From contig JAZGTN010000003.1 in the NCBI GenBank assembly GCA_037783415.1, positions 2,812,501 to 2,876,500 of the forward strand: a DNA stretch of 64,000 bases. The letters are read 5' to 3'. This document shows, piece by piece, positions 11,132 through 23,000 of this stretch (within the stretch, counting starts at the first letter, position 1; each line of letters opens with the position of its first letter). The position numbers and the translations under genes were made by a program. The notes under the pieces were generated by a model. That model worked only from the letters and a program-made list of their open reading frames with translations, did no database searches and had not been told where the DNA came from. This DNA comes from Leptasterias polaris. Taxonomy: Eukaryota; Echinodermata; Asteroidea; Forcipulatida; Asteriidae.

Positions 11132-12484
11132 ATGAATGATGCTAACGGGCCGAGTACCTACTGCACCACAGACGATCAAAGAGGGTTCTGCTTTGCATCT
11201 TTTGGGGCAGCCAGCGAGCGTGGCTCAGGAGGCATCCTAGGGAGTCAACGACACAGCTTCAGCGGTCTACGTGAGACCGCCCTGACTCACTCTATGAGTG
11301 CCGTTCTACTCGGAACACTGGCTCTTTTTGTAGCCATTGCTTCACTGTTTGGAAGGTGGATTAAAAAGGTGTTATCTTTCGCGCCAAAGACGATTGAACC
11401 ACCGAAACTGTACCACAGAAAATCGTCTCTTTCGCAATATCTGCTCGCCCACTGCAACTCTCTCACTAGGCCCTACTACCCGACGTTCTGGGCGAGCAAT
11501 GCTCATGTACAAACCGCTCTATCGATTGTTTTACCTCAGAAATGGGTCGACTTTAGCCGGGAGTATTTGCAAATGGATGATAGTGGGGTTGTAGCGCTCG
11601 ATATTGCGCGACCCGTAGGCTGGATGCTGTACAAGAACAGCCCCGTCATTATTGTAGTCCCCGATTTGAATACAGACTGCCGGAGTGTGTCTGACCTCTG
11701 CTGGCTGGCCATGCAGAGGGGTTACCGGCTTATGGTGTTCAACAGGCGAGGCCACGGGGGTGCCCCTTTGACCACACCCAAACTACAAAGTTACGGAGAC
11801 GCTTCAGACCTGCGTGAAACAGTGATGTATATACGCCAGACTTACCCTGAGGCCAGACTGAACGCCGTCGGCGTTGGGGCAGGCGGTGGTCTTTTGATAT
11901 CCTACCTGGGGGAGTACGGTTCATCCACCGATCTGGCCTCAGCAGTCTGCGTTTCACCCAGTTATGATTGCCAGGAGCTTTACGAATCACGTAAAATAAC
12001 CGAGCCGTATCACTGGCTCGCATTACAGCGGGCGAAACTATTACTCCGGCGACACGCTGGCAACCTGGACGGGGTCATCGATCCCGTGTCGGCATTCGGC
12101 GCTTCTACGCTCGCTGAACTCGAAGAGAATGTCTTCGCCAAGATGCATAAAACACCGAACATGGAAGACTACTGGGAGATGAACAATCCGCTACGCGAAG
12201 CCGACGAGATTTCCGCTCCCTTACTTTGTATCAGTAGCACCGACGACCCCGTTCATCCCAATGTGCTAGTGCCCCATGACTTCTTTACCACGTTACCGGA
12301 CGTCATGCTGGCGTCGACCACCCGAGGTGGCCATTGCGGGTTTTATGAGGGTCCCCGGCCGCAGTCTTGGGCCCACCGACTTGCCATGGATTACATAGAC
12401 ACTGTATTGAAGTACACTATTTCCATATCCAGTGTGTCAGCGAGTAGCCATAATACCAGTAGATGTTTGCCTAATAACGTATAA
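11132..12484 (+). CDS. ABHD15/ABHD3-like alpha/beta-hydrolase, nucleophile serine missing
   Basis: A 450-residue uninterrupted reading frame matching the AB_hydrolase/YheT-like family that includes ABHD1, 2, 3 and 15, membrane-anchored lipid hydrolases or scaffolds. An N-terminal hydrophobic segment (about residues 55-74, MSAVLLGTLALFVAIASLFG) followed by basic residues suggests a single membrane anchor. Family blocks include YYPTFWASNAHVQTAL (115-130), VIIVVPDLN (172-180), and GYRLMVFNRRGHGGAPL (197-213, oxyanion/lid region). The nucleophile elbow reads GVGAG at 247-251 instead of GxSxG, so Ser is Gly at 249. The acid (Asp371/372, STDDPVHP) and His401 (RGGHCGF) remain. An in-frame TAG at 11123-11125 precedes the first ATG, which has A at -3; Met55 (11294) is an alternative start. 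A poly-A signal AATAAA lies at 12635. Length agrees with ABHD15 (about 460 residues). The protein may be a pseudo-hydrolase or scaffold. Assignment to ABHD15 rather than ABHD1/3 is inference. Confidence 0.87.
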   Translation: MNDANGPSTYCTTDDQRGFCFASFGAASERGSGGILGSQRHSFSGLRETALTHSMSAVLLGTLALFVAIASLFGRWIKKVLSFAPKTIEPPKLYHRKSSLSQYLLAHCNSLTRPYYPTFWASNAHVQTALSIVLPQKWVDFSREYLQMDDSGVVALDIARPVGWMLYKNSPVIIVVPDLNTDCRSVSDLCWLAMQRGYRLMVFNRRGHGGAPLTTPKLQSYGDASDLRETVMYIRQTYPEARLNAVGVGAGGGLLISYLGEYGSSTDLASAVCVSPSYDCQELYESRKITEPYHWLALQRAKLLLRRHAGNLDGVIDPVSAFGASTLAELEENVFAKMHKTPNMEDYWEMNNPLREADEISAPLLCISSTDDPVHPNVLVPHDFFTTLPDVMLASTTRGGHCGFYEGPRPQSWAHRLAMDYIDTVLKYTISISSVSASSHNTSRCLPNNV

Positions 12485-13053
12485 CTTATATTTATGTGTT
12501 TTTTATATTAATTGCACATAAGCAAACTAGAAAATACTGAGATTTATTTCACAGCTTCTGATCGAGAACAGCCAGTTAAACCTTGGGGGAAGCACGTGTA
12601 CTGTGTATCTATCTGAGCAAAACCACGAATAGTGAATAAATCTCTCAAAAATTATGAACTTACCCCATCCTTCCAGAAAGTCCCATTCCATTGCATTTCA
12701 CATCAGTTCAAAGGATCAACTTAGAAAAATACTTCTCCCAAATCTTCAGCCACCATACTCCATGGACTACCCCATCAAATCAATGCAATTACGTGTAATT
12801 AGCCAAACGCTAACAATGAAAATAATTAGTTTGACAGTTTTATTAAATACAAAAATAATAACCTGAATATTGGAATACTCCACTAGATGAACTTAACACA
12901 ATAATTTATGTTGAATTAATTTTTAAAAAGTAACTCTTGCTTCAGCTAAAGTACACGTGCTTCCTCCCAAGGATTCGAATTGAACCCTTCCCCGTAGGGT
13001 CAATATCAACATCGTGTGGATACCATTGACTTAACCATACTTTCATTATAACA
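12485..13053. other. 3' UTR and intergenic sequence of the hydrolase gene
   Basis: AT-rich. Includes the AATAAA at 12635-12640 that probably ends the transcript. Nothing else is recognised. Confidence 0.5.
12635..12640 (+). terminator. Candidate polyadenylation signal for the hydrolase gene
   Basis: Canonical AATAAA about 150 bp after the stop codon, on the gene's strand. Expected position, but cleavage is not demonstrated. Confidence 0.5.
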
Positions 13054-13325
13054 ATAGACCGTATCGAATATGACGTTACCTTTCAATAATACCTACAACA
13101 TGGCGTCTGTGAGCGTGTGCGTGTGCGTGTGCGTGTGCGTGTGCCATAGAAATAATCAAACCAGGAACGCTAAGAAGCGTGTACGGCCTGTCCTATGATA
13201 TGGCCGCTTTCATGCACTCTGCGTCCCTGGTTTGATTTCTATGGCACACCCACACACACACTCACACTCACAGACGCCATGTTGTGGGGCATTTGAAAGG
13301 TAACGTCATATTCGATACGGTCTAT
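13054..13325. mobile_element. Palindromic MITE containing microsatellite arms
   Basis: Terminal inverted repeats begin ATAGACCGTATCGAATATGA on the left and are mirrored at the right end; they run more than 30 bp and continue imperfectly inward. The flanks suggest a TA target duplication. The left arm carries a (GTGTGC)n run and the right arm the pairing (CACA)n run, so almost the whole 272-bp element can fold into one hairpin. No coding capacity. Confidence 0.85.
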
Positions 13326-16300
13326 AGATTATTCGGTGATTATTCATGACGTGCAGATAGTACACTTCAAATTCAAATTAAGTTTAAGAGTAAAAAGTTC
13401 CACTATCCCTCATTATAAGAGTGAAATTTGTCCTTGTCTTGAAAAAATGTGCAATTTCAAATTTGATATCAAAGTTTAATGAGAATATGTAAGTATAATT
13501 TATTTGATAATGTTTAAACTTAGGCCTATGTTCATTGTCTTGAAGTATAACAGTACTTACGTTTAAACCAAAGATTTAAGTCTCGTGAATGTTTTTGTTT
13601 ACTCTTCGTATTTCCTTCTCGACGCCATAATGTCCAGCTTTGGTCGGTTATTACTTCTAAATTCTGTTATAACGGTTTCAAAATATACTACTCCGTTTTT
13701 CTATTCTGTTTGAATTTTCTTATGACTTATTCCCTGCCGTTATAACACCTAAAAATACATTTGCAGTCCCCCTATTGGTCTCTCGACCTTCAATAACGGA
13801 CCGCAACCCGTTATAATTGACTGACAACTCATTATATCTTACTATAAACACATGACTATAAACCCGTTATAACGGACTGTGCCTTACAACGGCCTCAATA
13901 TCCTTTGTAATGAACTGGCTACGCGGTTCAATGGTTAATGTTTTATTAATGATGATGTTGTTTTTGTGCAATGAATTGCAAGTCCCTAATTTTACTGAAG
14001 TCTCTTCAAAGTTCAATTGTAAGGAGGGTCAGTGAATTCTTCATCATGGTTTGTACATTATATTCTTACCAAGTTTGTTGGATTCATTTGAACCGCTTTA
14101 TTGCAATTTGGTTATTTCATTTTTGACTTCATTATCTGCGGGTGTGTATACTCGAAACAACAATTTGTGAATTCGTTACAGCAGTGGGTAAATCTGTAAA
14201 ATCACGTTGCGTAAATTCCAAATTTACGGATGCAGGTTACGTAATAACGGTGTTTCTTTGTTTGTAATAACCGTTTGGGATTTTGGTTCTACGGATATTT
14301 ATCTGCAAACTGATCCCACAGACTGTTTATATGGCCAATTGTAGTCATGTTGCATCCGCTGTGTACCAGTATGATACCTATACGAGTGGGCGTAACTTAA
14401 TACGCTCCCAATCAAATCTCCTCTAATGTTCGTGATGGATTGTGGTTAGCCAACCGTGGGTTACCAACCAAGGTTTACCCGTCTATCTAATAAGGAGCAA
14501 GCAGAGAGATGTTTTGATAAGTTGTGACAGAACGCCTGACGAAATTATCATGTGTTTGTTGTTGAATGTCGGGATCAAAATATTACAGAACTCATGCCTG
14601 TGAAGTAGATTAAAATATGATGAAATATAGATGAATAATTAAAGTGCAATACTCGTATAAAGGTTTTTCTTTCTAATTATGATAACAAAAACAATTTAAA
14701 ATTGCCTGAATTTTGTGGGAATCAGAATTTTGGCATAAAAGCTTTCTCGTTTATTTATATTGTTCCATTGTGTACGTCCTTTGACAACAGTTTGTGTACA
14801 AGTGGTATGGGAGTGATTAACGTTACCATTCGGGCAACATTATACTATGGTATTAATTTCTTACTAAGGCATATAAACGGTATCTTGCATTACAACATGT
14901 TGTACAGAATTACTGAATCAGTCCGAAATCAGATATTTTCAGCGTTGTTTGTCTTTTTGGCAAGAGTGGTAAATTTTTTCACATTTCGCATAAATAACTA
15001 TAGGGTAAAAGTAAACAAAAATCTGTTAAAATCTTTAATCAAGCCTCGTTGGTTTGTAGGCCTACCAGAAAAAAACTTACAACGTCCAACATCCACGGCT
15101 CACGTTACCTTTAAACATCATTGTTTTAGGTTTTAACTTCCTACATTTTTCTTCTCCATCTTTGAAATAGTTGCATTTTTTCTCCTGTAGAGGGGAAAAT
15201 GCGGACCCAGAGGACTGTTTCATCCACAGGAAATATTGGCCAATTGTGGTTTCTCTGCGGTATTACGTGTTTACAGTAAATTGCATTTTCAATCGGGTCT
15301 TACATGTATATAACATTTCACCAAGCTTCTGGTCCCGTTATATCTGCCTTGGGCATTAAATCTGTTGATCATTTCAACCCTCCCACTTATGGACCACATT
15401 ATTGACTCCAATGTATAGTGTTTAGATGGAGTGATACCCCTGAATCTGGTCCTCTATGATAGACATATTTTGTTCTGGATCATTCCTCAATGGATTGAAC
15501 GATGCTCACGGAGCTTCCCTTATTCCGGCCTTCCGCACCTAAGGGCAGGGGCATTAATTCTGGCTCATGACCCTGTTCCCTCATGGCATGTACTATTGAC
15601 TCGAATTCAGTGTGAAGGGAGCTCTCCCTGTCGCTATTTGACCAGGAGCACTATAGTTCATGGCCCCTTAGCCCAATAATGCCCCGCACTATTGATTAAA
15701 AGTGTACGTTGTACAGAAGCTAATCCCATCTGGGCCGTGTTCTTAACACTATGGACATAATATAACCCCGGTCCCCTTAGGCCTGCACTGTCATTCGACC
15801 CAGCATTTCACTGTCAACAACCCTGAATGGCTTAAACAGAAAAATGTTTATTAAAATGAGGAGTGTTGTGTATCTGTCCCTCATTGTGCAGATGTCAGTT
15901 CCTTGATAAACACAAAGATCCATTTTATGAAAAAAATATTATAATAAATTTCATTCTGTGTATAATTGCACACGTCTCGCCCTTTTCTCCGCAGGCAAAC
16001 CGAAAGTGTTTGATAGCTGTAGATATTAGATATGCGATTTTTTCCCAAGATAAAATAAAGAAGGGGACAAATTTTTTCAGACATGTGTTTGAATGACGTA
16101 ATAAAAGAAACCCGGAAATTGATATAGACGAAGAGCTATTTCACTTGTCGCATCACCTGCTGACTTAATTTAATTGGATATTGTATACAATTATCTAGTG
16201 GGGCAAGGGAATACAATTCAAAAGTCAAACGAACGATAAATACAAATGCAAGATGCATTAAACTTATGTAATACCATCTGTAGTTTGATCAGAAGGTTAT

Positions 16301-16595
16301 GTTCATGTTACGGACTGGATTGATTTTGTATCTTGATCTAATATCTTCAATATGGCAGCTGCTTCTGACAATGTTGGAATTCTGTAAATAAGCCTAAAAT
16401 AATTATAGATTTGAGACTTTTATACGAGACTTTTGTCTAAAACCTATGTCTGTATATAAACGGTAGATATATTCTGTAACACTAAATTTTAAATGAACTG
16501 TACTAGTTGCTGTGTAAAAACATTGGCCAGTAGGCATTTATTGGTTATGCTTCCACTTTGTTATTTGGTTGTTCATCTCCATGTAGGGTATAGTA
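13326..16595. other. Long non-coding AT-rich stretch
   Basis: Four short CGTTATAA-containing segments are clustered between about 13670 and 13880. No domain-bearing open frame, splice-bounded exon or dispersed family with a second copy here was recognised. A 144-codon frame at 14702-15136 is AT-rich with no domain and is not supported. Confidence 0.4.
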
Positions 16596-16801
16596 CACAC
16601 TGCAAAAACTCGTGTGTTAAAATTGAGGGTATTGTCACACAAAGATACCCCAAAAAGGTCTTAAAATTTACAACATAATAATATGTTGTAATATTATTAT
16701 GGCGTTAAAATAACACTTGTTTCTTCCAACACCCCCATGGTATCAATTTTGATTCTCTCTTGGGTATTTATATTTGACAACACCCCAGTTTTTGCAGTGC
16801 A
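16596..16801. mobile_element. MITE with CACTGCAAAAA ends (copy 1)
   Basis: Inverted ends CACTGCAAAAACT and AGTTTTTGCAGTG enclose about 180 bp rich in short GTGTTAAAAT-like motifs. A related element lies at 17837-18065. Confidence 0.75.
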
Positions 16802-17836
16802 AGGAAATTATTGTGGATTTTTATTTCACAAAACGACCGCAGATTCAGTGTTAAGTCAATATTGTTGTTGAGTTTGGAATAATTCCAGCACCTTTTTGTC
16901 GAGTAAAAAGCATCATTAAAATAGCGCTGTTCCGATGTAAACGCCCTCACTTCGCCATCTTTATAGTATGACGCCATTTCCGCCCGAAGCCACTTCCATT
17001 CCAATGCATTTGATCGTACAGATCAACACAGTGCAATGTACCGGTACGCCATGGTATTACCCCTGGTGGTAACCAGTGCAATAGAACAGCGACCGAATCA
17101 AGGGACTTCGGCTACGGATATGGCTGTTGACTGCAGCATCTGCGGTGAAGAACAGGACATGACTTGTTGGCGTTCCGGTAAACAGCCACTGCACGCAAAA
17201 GCTGTCAAATTTCGGCCCAGTTCAGAATTTACCTGAAACTCATGTCTAATTGGGCAGACTCTTACTTGGGCCAAACAATCAAGTCACATTCAAGAGTGCA
17301 TTTTGATCCAGTTAAGCAAAAACAAATTCTCGGTCGTGTGAAGCCATGATTGTCTCCAGTCCTGTAGCCACATCCGTAATGGCTTTGCCTATTAAACTAA
17401 ACAACCCCGGCTTGGTCACAGTGATAGAAACCGTGTACTTATGTTGTTGTTCTCCCCGTTTACCTACCGACGTCCAGGCCTCGAAACGAGGACATGCATG
17501 CTCAGTTTCGTCAAGCCATCAAGTTCCGTTTGCTATTAGTCCTCGGTTTAAATGCATACCGGTACTCACTCCCACACATAAAATGAATTGATCTTCGCAA
17601 CTTGCGTTATTCATCAATGTATTTATGTATCCACTCACCGCAGTGAAACCAGATCAGAATGAAGATTGATCTCTAAAATCAATTGCATTCCACGTTAATC
17701 TCTGTTTAATGTGAAACCGTATCCGGCGTCCACGCGATGGCCACAAAAGAATGAATATTTATGACCATCTGTAATTTGATAATGCGGATCGCTGATTTCA
17801 TGGCGGGATTACTGTGCAACGGATACATTTCTCTAA
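16802..17836. other. Non-coding spacer between two related MITEs
   Basis: Short frames at 17036 and 17346 show no domain and no splice context. Nothing is supported. Confidence 0.4.
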
Positions 17837-18065
17837 ACTGCAAGAACTATAGGGTGTTGGAAATTGACACCATTGGTGTGATCAAGTATAGATACCGAAG
17901 AGAATTAAAGTGAACACTAGCCTATATGGTGTTAAAATAACACTAATGTAATTGTTTTGGCAGAAATTAGTGTTAATTTTACACCCTTTGATGTAAATTT
18001 AGATTCATTTTTGGTATTTATGTGGCAACACCATGGAGTCAACGTTAACACCCTTTTTGCAGTGT
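17837..18065. mobile_element. MITE with CACTGCAAAAAGGGTGTT-type ends (copy 2)
   Basis: Left end is ACTGCAAGAACTATAGGGTG and right end is AACACCCTTTTTGCAGTG. The interior repeats GTGTTAAAATAACACT-like blocks seen in copy 1 (16596-16801). Same family, diverged copies. Confidence 0.7.
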
Positions 18066-19352
18066 AACAACGAGTTCCTTCTTTTCTACTGTCTCTAAAA
18101 AGTCTACAAAACATTTATATTAGGTCATTTTCATATCGTTGCGTTTTCTTGTGCGATAAAACTACCAAGACATGCTTTCATTGTACAAATCTGCTCAGCA
18201 CATGTCAGTGCTTAGCTCAAATTTGTGCTAAGCACAAATCGGTGTTTCGCTGAGCAATGTGTTACGGGAGTCACAATAATGGCAACCGTACAATTTTGGC
18301 GCGTAATTTGGAATATTTGAATGAAGTTGTTTACATGCTGAGCTGTTTTATCGAACGGGATACCTCTGGCGGCAAATTATTATGTCTGTGAAAGTATTTA
18401 AATGATACCCACAATTTCCCTAGTTGAAAAGTCATAAAATTACTCATTCGTTCCAAAGTTGGAAATACAATCCATCTGTTTGTATAGTAAGTTTTTTTTT
18501 AAACAGTTTAAAAAAACCAAGGACAGTTTATGTCAGGTTAAAAATGAGTCATCCATTATTGTGACCGTGCTTTTATCTTAATAGCCGATTCAATCAAATC
18601 ATGCGGGAAAATATTCACGGACGGGACCCTCAAATAATTGCCATCACTATTGATTGCGTTTTTGTTGTTCTAATTTGCTGTTCTCTTATAAAAGGGGCAA
18701 AGGTTTGATTGGGAGTAAACCGTCTGTTTTGAATATTTTCGATATCTTATAGACCTCGAAACCTATGGCATCATATGTTAACAAAAGAGCCACAGAGCCT
18801 GGACTTCCTGCAAGCACAATTTGTACACAGCTCAATGGAATAAAACATTGAATCTTATATTTTCTGGAGATTGCCCTGTTTGCTTTTCATCAACTATTGA
18901 TATGAGAAAGATGGCACATCTCAAAACTTGATCAGCTGTTACTTTTATAACTCTTGAATTTATGTGAAAATTATAATGACTCATAATGAAACATTTCCCA
19001 TGACCAGTGCAGTTTTGCCTGCCAGAAAGGCCATTGAATGTACAATGTCACTCTTTTTGTAAACAGAGGTTACTTTAGTAAATTTCTGTCAGTGGCTGCG
19101 GGTTGCGCCACAGCACCCATGAGTAGCCCAACGAGGAGCTATGAACGGATTTCATCCTTATACCTACGGTAGAATAACGCTTAAAACTATGGGAGATCTT
19201 TACAATAGACAATCCGATGTGTTTCTGTTTTCATTTTTAAAGCGTGACATGTATTTTTGGTTAATTCAATTGATCATCATTTAGTTGATTGTGAAAGATT
19301 GTAAGTCTATATTGACCTTAAGATCTAATTATATCTGACTATGGTTTTTGGT
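18066..19352. other. Non-coding stretch with a small hairpin
   Basis: Near 18200-18255 TTAGCTCAAATTTGTGCT and AGCACAAATCGGTG form a short imperfect hairpin of the kind found in TTTGTGCTAAGCA MITEs. The rest is unremarkable AT-rich DNA. Confidence 0.35.
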
Positions 19353-20030
19353 GGAAGGAAGCTATTCAACCGATTTATCGCACTCTAAAACCTCCCCGTT
19401 CAGAATTGACCCATTTCTGGGTCAGTATGACCCGAAATCTGTGTCAAAAGTACACAGAAATGGGTCAAACTGACGCAGATTCTGAGCTAAATTCCCCATT
19501 TTAACCGGGTCAGGCTGACCAGAAATTCCCCCTCCCCCGGAAACCGGAACTAGGTCAGTTATGACCCGGAAGTTTTTAGAGTGTGATGAATTGGTTGAAT
19601 AGCTTCCTTCTCTCAAGGGTCGAACTGACACTGAATCTGAGCTAAATTCCCATTTTAAACCGGGTCAGGCTGACCAGAAATGGGTCAGCCCCCCCTGGGA
19701 GCCGGAACCAGGTCAGTTCTGACCTGGGAGTTATTAGAGTGTGATGAATTGGTTGAATAGCTTCCTTCTCTCAAGGGTCGAACTGACACTGAATCTGAGC
19801 TAAATTCCCATTTTAAACCGGGTCAGGCTGACCAGAAATGGGTCAGCCCCCTGGGAGCCAGAACTAGGTCAGTTCTGACCTGGGAGTTATTAGAGTGCGA
19901 TGAATTGGTTGAATAGCTTCCTTCTCTCAAGGGTCGAATTGACACTGAATCTGAGCTAAATTCCCATTTTAAACCGGGTCAGGCTGACCAGAAATGGGTC
20001 AGCCCCCTGGGACTCCGGGATTCGGGTCAA
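19353..20030 (+). repeat. 156-bp tandem repeat array inside a GGGTCA-rich MITE
   Basis: Equivalent positions recur at 19484, 19639, 19797 and 19953 (periods 155, 158, 156). Each unit holds GGTCAGGCTGACC (19508, 19663, 19821, 19977), a perfect GGTCAnnnTGACC palindrome, and most also hold AGGTCAGTTCTGACC-like inverted half-sites. The left edge GGAAGGAAGCTATTCAACC (19353) is the inverted counterpart of the GGTTGAATAGCTTCCTTC segment inside each unit, so the array looks like a MITE whose interior has been tandemly amplified. A single related copy lies at 26580-26765. Confidence 0.85.
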
Positions 20031-23000
20031 CTCTGAGTGAGTATTCGTTCGGCTTGATACCAACATTAACCTGCAGTGAGTGCTCATAACCAATGCCTTG
20101 TATTTCCGTTGATCAATCAAGTGGTAGAACTAGAAGTGACATTAGTGCGCTGGTTGTAATGCTTGAGTGTAATATCACGGCCTTCTGATGTGCAGGAGCC
20201 ATCAGTACTCATCAGTTTGCCATTCGTGATGTACTAACTTCTGGATTGTGTAGCAAATTTACTCCCAAAGCTTTACATTAAAGCAGGAACTTGATGTATG
20301 GTTGAATAACACTAAATGTTGGAAAACTATTGAAAATAAAAACAAATGAAATATTGCAGATAACATGTGCGTGAATGTGATGCATTGACTATGATGTTGG
20401 ATTTGCACCTGTGTGAATTTGAAACATTGTTCATGGGGGAGATACCCACCTCTCTCACCCCTTTTGCTAGTCACACTAACCCGGTAATCCGTCTACCTCT
20501 ATACAAGTAGTTTCTTCAGCCGGAATAAGAGATTGTGGAAAGGCCAGGTGAAAGGCAAGGATGTTACCCTCTTTTAAACCCACTTGCCTTACTTGCTGGG
20601 TAGTGACTAGGTGAGCTGCAAGGCTTGTGTATCGTTAGTTACAGTCCGGCGGGCAATTCAGTTCCTCAGTCGCCCTCGAGTCATTCAACGGGCGTCCAAT
20701 CGATTGACCCTCCCGGTGTATGCGAGGAACGGGGAAAGGGAACTAAATCAGGCTGGAGGATACTCGATATAGAGGGAAGACTGTTTATTTTTTCATAGTG
20801 GAGGGAAAGGGGGAACCGACCGAATTGCACTCTTCTCACTTAAGTAGTGCTTTCACCTGAAGGTCTTTACGGAATTTCTTCTTTCCGCTTTAGCACTTGC
20901 TGCTGGAATTGACCGAGGTTTATTCACATTTGCGCGAAAAAAAACCTCGAATCCCCGACCTACTCGTCTCTTCTGTACTGCTTTCTGCCAAGGTACGGTT
21001 TCCACGGCAACGCATTTTTAGAAGAGAGCACTGCTGCATTCAGAATGATCAGCACGTGACTATTTAGATTGAATTTTTTTTTGATCGAACAGTTCGAAAT
21101 GGATATTTATAAGTCTGGTCAATTTTAGAAAGCAATAGATTATTTTTAAATGTGGAATTCAAAGGAAGAACACAAGCCTCAACTTTATGTAGAATCGTAA
21201 ATTAAAATAAAAAATGTCATGTACAATCGTAGATAGAAATCTAACTCTTGTATAATCGTAAGTTGAACTCTCATAGGATTGTTACAATTTAGTATCGTAT
21301 TTTATTGCTCTTCACAGAATCGGAATCGTAGATTTCCTCTGCGGATTTTAAACAATGAAATCCAATCGCCGGCTGAGAAAATTATTTTGGCTTGACGATA
21401 CACTTTGTACAATTGGACTGATGCAGAACGTGTGATATACCTCTCCCGACTAGAAACCAATTGAACAGTCACTATCAATCGTCATCAAGGTTGTTACCGT
21501 GGTAACCGTTTCAAAGAAAGAATCTGCATCCTTTATTTTTCTTTTCTGGTTGTTTTTGTTTTACTTTGAAGTGTTCTGACTCACGATGGAACACGTTAGT
21601 TCTCGTTCATCCGTTCTAATGTAAAGGAATACAACGAGGAAACAAAGGGAAAAGTGTATTTTAAAAAAAAGCAATTAATGAAAAATATGCTGTTGTCACC
21701 ATTGTTATTTGTTCAAACGTTGATGTTTCAACATGTGTAAATTACCAAGTCCAAAGTTTGAACTTGTAGAGTTAATGACTTGTTCATCGCAATGCGTTTT
21801 TAAAGGTAGGGTCATCGTTTGGTTTTTGTCAACGTATTATGCTGATACAGGCCTATATAATTATAGGCAAAATTATCAGGAAAGATACAACAAAATTCAC
21901 CTGTAAAAATGTCAGTTGAATATAGTTCCTACTTGTTAAGAAAACAGGTTTCAAAAAAACTGTTAGGTATTTTCATCAAGAGCGTCAAATTCATCCACGT
22001 TTAGCGAGGTGACAGTTGGTATACCAACCGCATCTCTGGCCGATCTTTAGGCGATATTTGCAGATTCAAATTGTTCGACATTACTTTTGGCGATTTTTTA
22101 ATCCGGGGGAAGGGAGCATTTCGGACGAAATAATTTTTTAGGATGCTTATTACCATATTATTTGCCCCGTTTTTTCGGGAGGTCATTACCAAAGTATGAT
22201 CCTGCCTTTAAACAAATTAATTGAACAATTCACGCCGTCACGCTACAACGACTTCATTTTAGAATGAGCTCACTGTCAGACGTTCATCCAACATCTTTAC
22301 CTTTCCGATACCCTGAGTCTTGATATCTTAATGCCATGAAGGACACATTACGTGTAGAGTGCTTAATACAATCAAGCTTCCTTCCCCGATGGCGAATTGA
22401 AGCGGCTTTATTTTGGTTTAAAGCCAATTCAAGGGAGTCGTCGATAGTCTTGCAGATTCTGGAAACATAAATCTTATATGAAGACATTGGATTTTGTTTG
22501 GTTAATCTTATTCTTTTGAAATGCACATGCATTGTTTTCCTATTTCTTTTTCTTTTTTGTATAATACAATTGTATCTTCGTCAACTTATAAATACGAAAT
22601 TTACAAAAATTTCGAATTTTCTTTCATAATTGCATTAACTAATAAAATACCCCCATAGTAGCAGCGGCAGTAGTACCGGTGGTGGGTCGGGGTATGCTAA
22701 CATCATGTTATTAAATGCTGACATTTAATGGCATAAACAAAACACAATAGCATTTATATAAAGTTTAAATTTGAAAGTATGCAGTTTATGAAAAGTATGG
22801 TAAAATCGTTGGACAACATTACGGTTTGGAGGAAGCGTATTTAAAAAATATGTTTTAATTAATATTAGCGGGGGCTCGGGTATCAGGTCGATTAGGTCCC
22901 GAACACTGACTTGACTGGCTGGGTGCTGAGACCGATTGACGCGCGCAAAAAAAAGGAGCGAAAACCATGAAATTGTTAATACGACACGGCAAGTGGATTT

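Noticed and set aside
14702..15136. 144-codon plus-strand frame
   Set aside because: AT-rich composition, no domain, hydrophobic and basic residues typical of translated AT-rich non-coding DNA.
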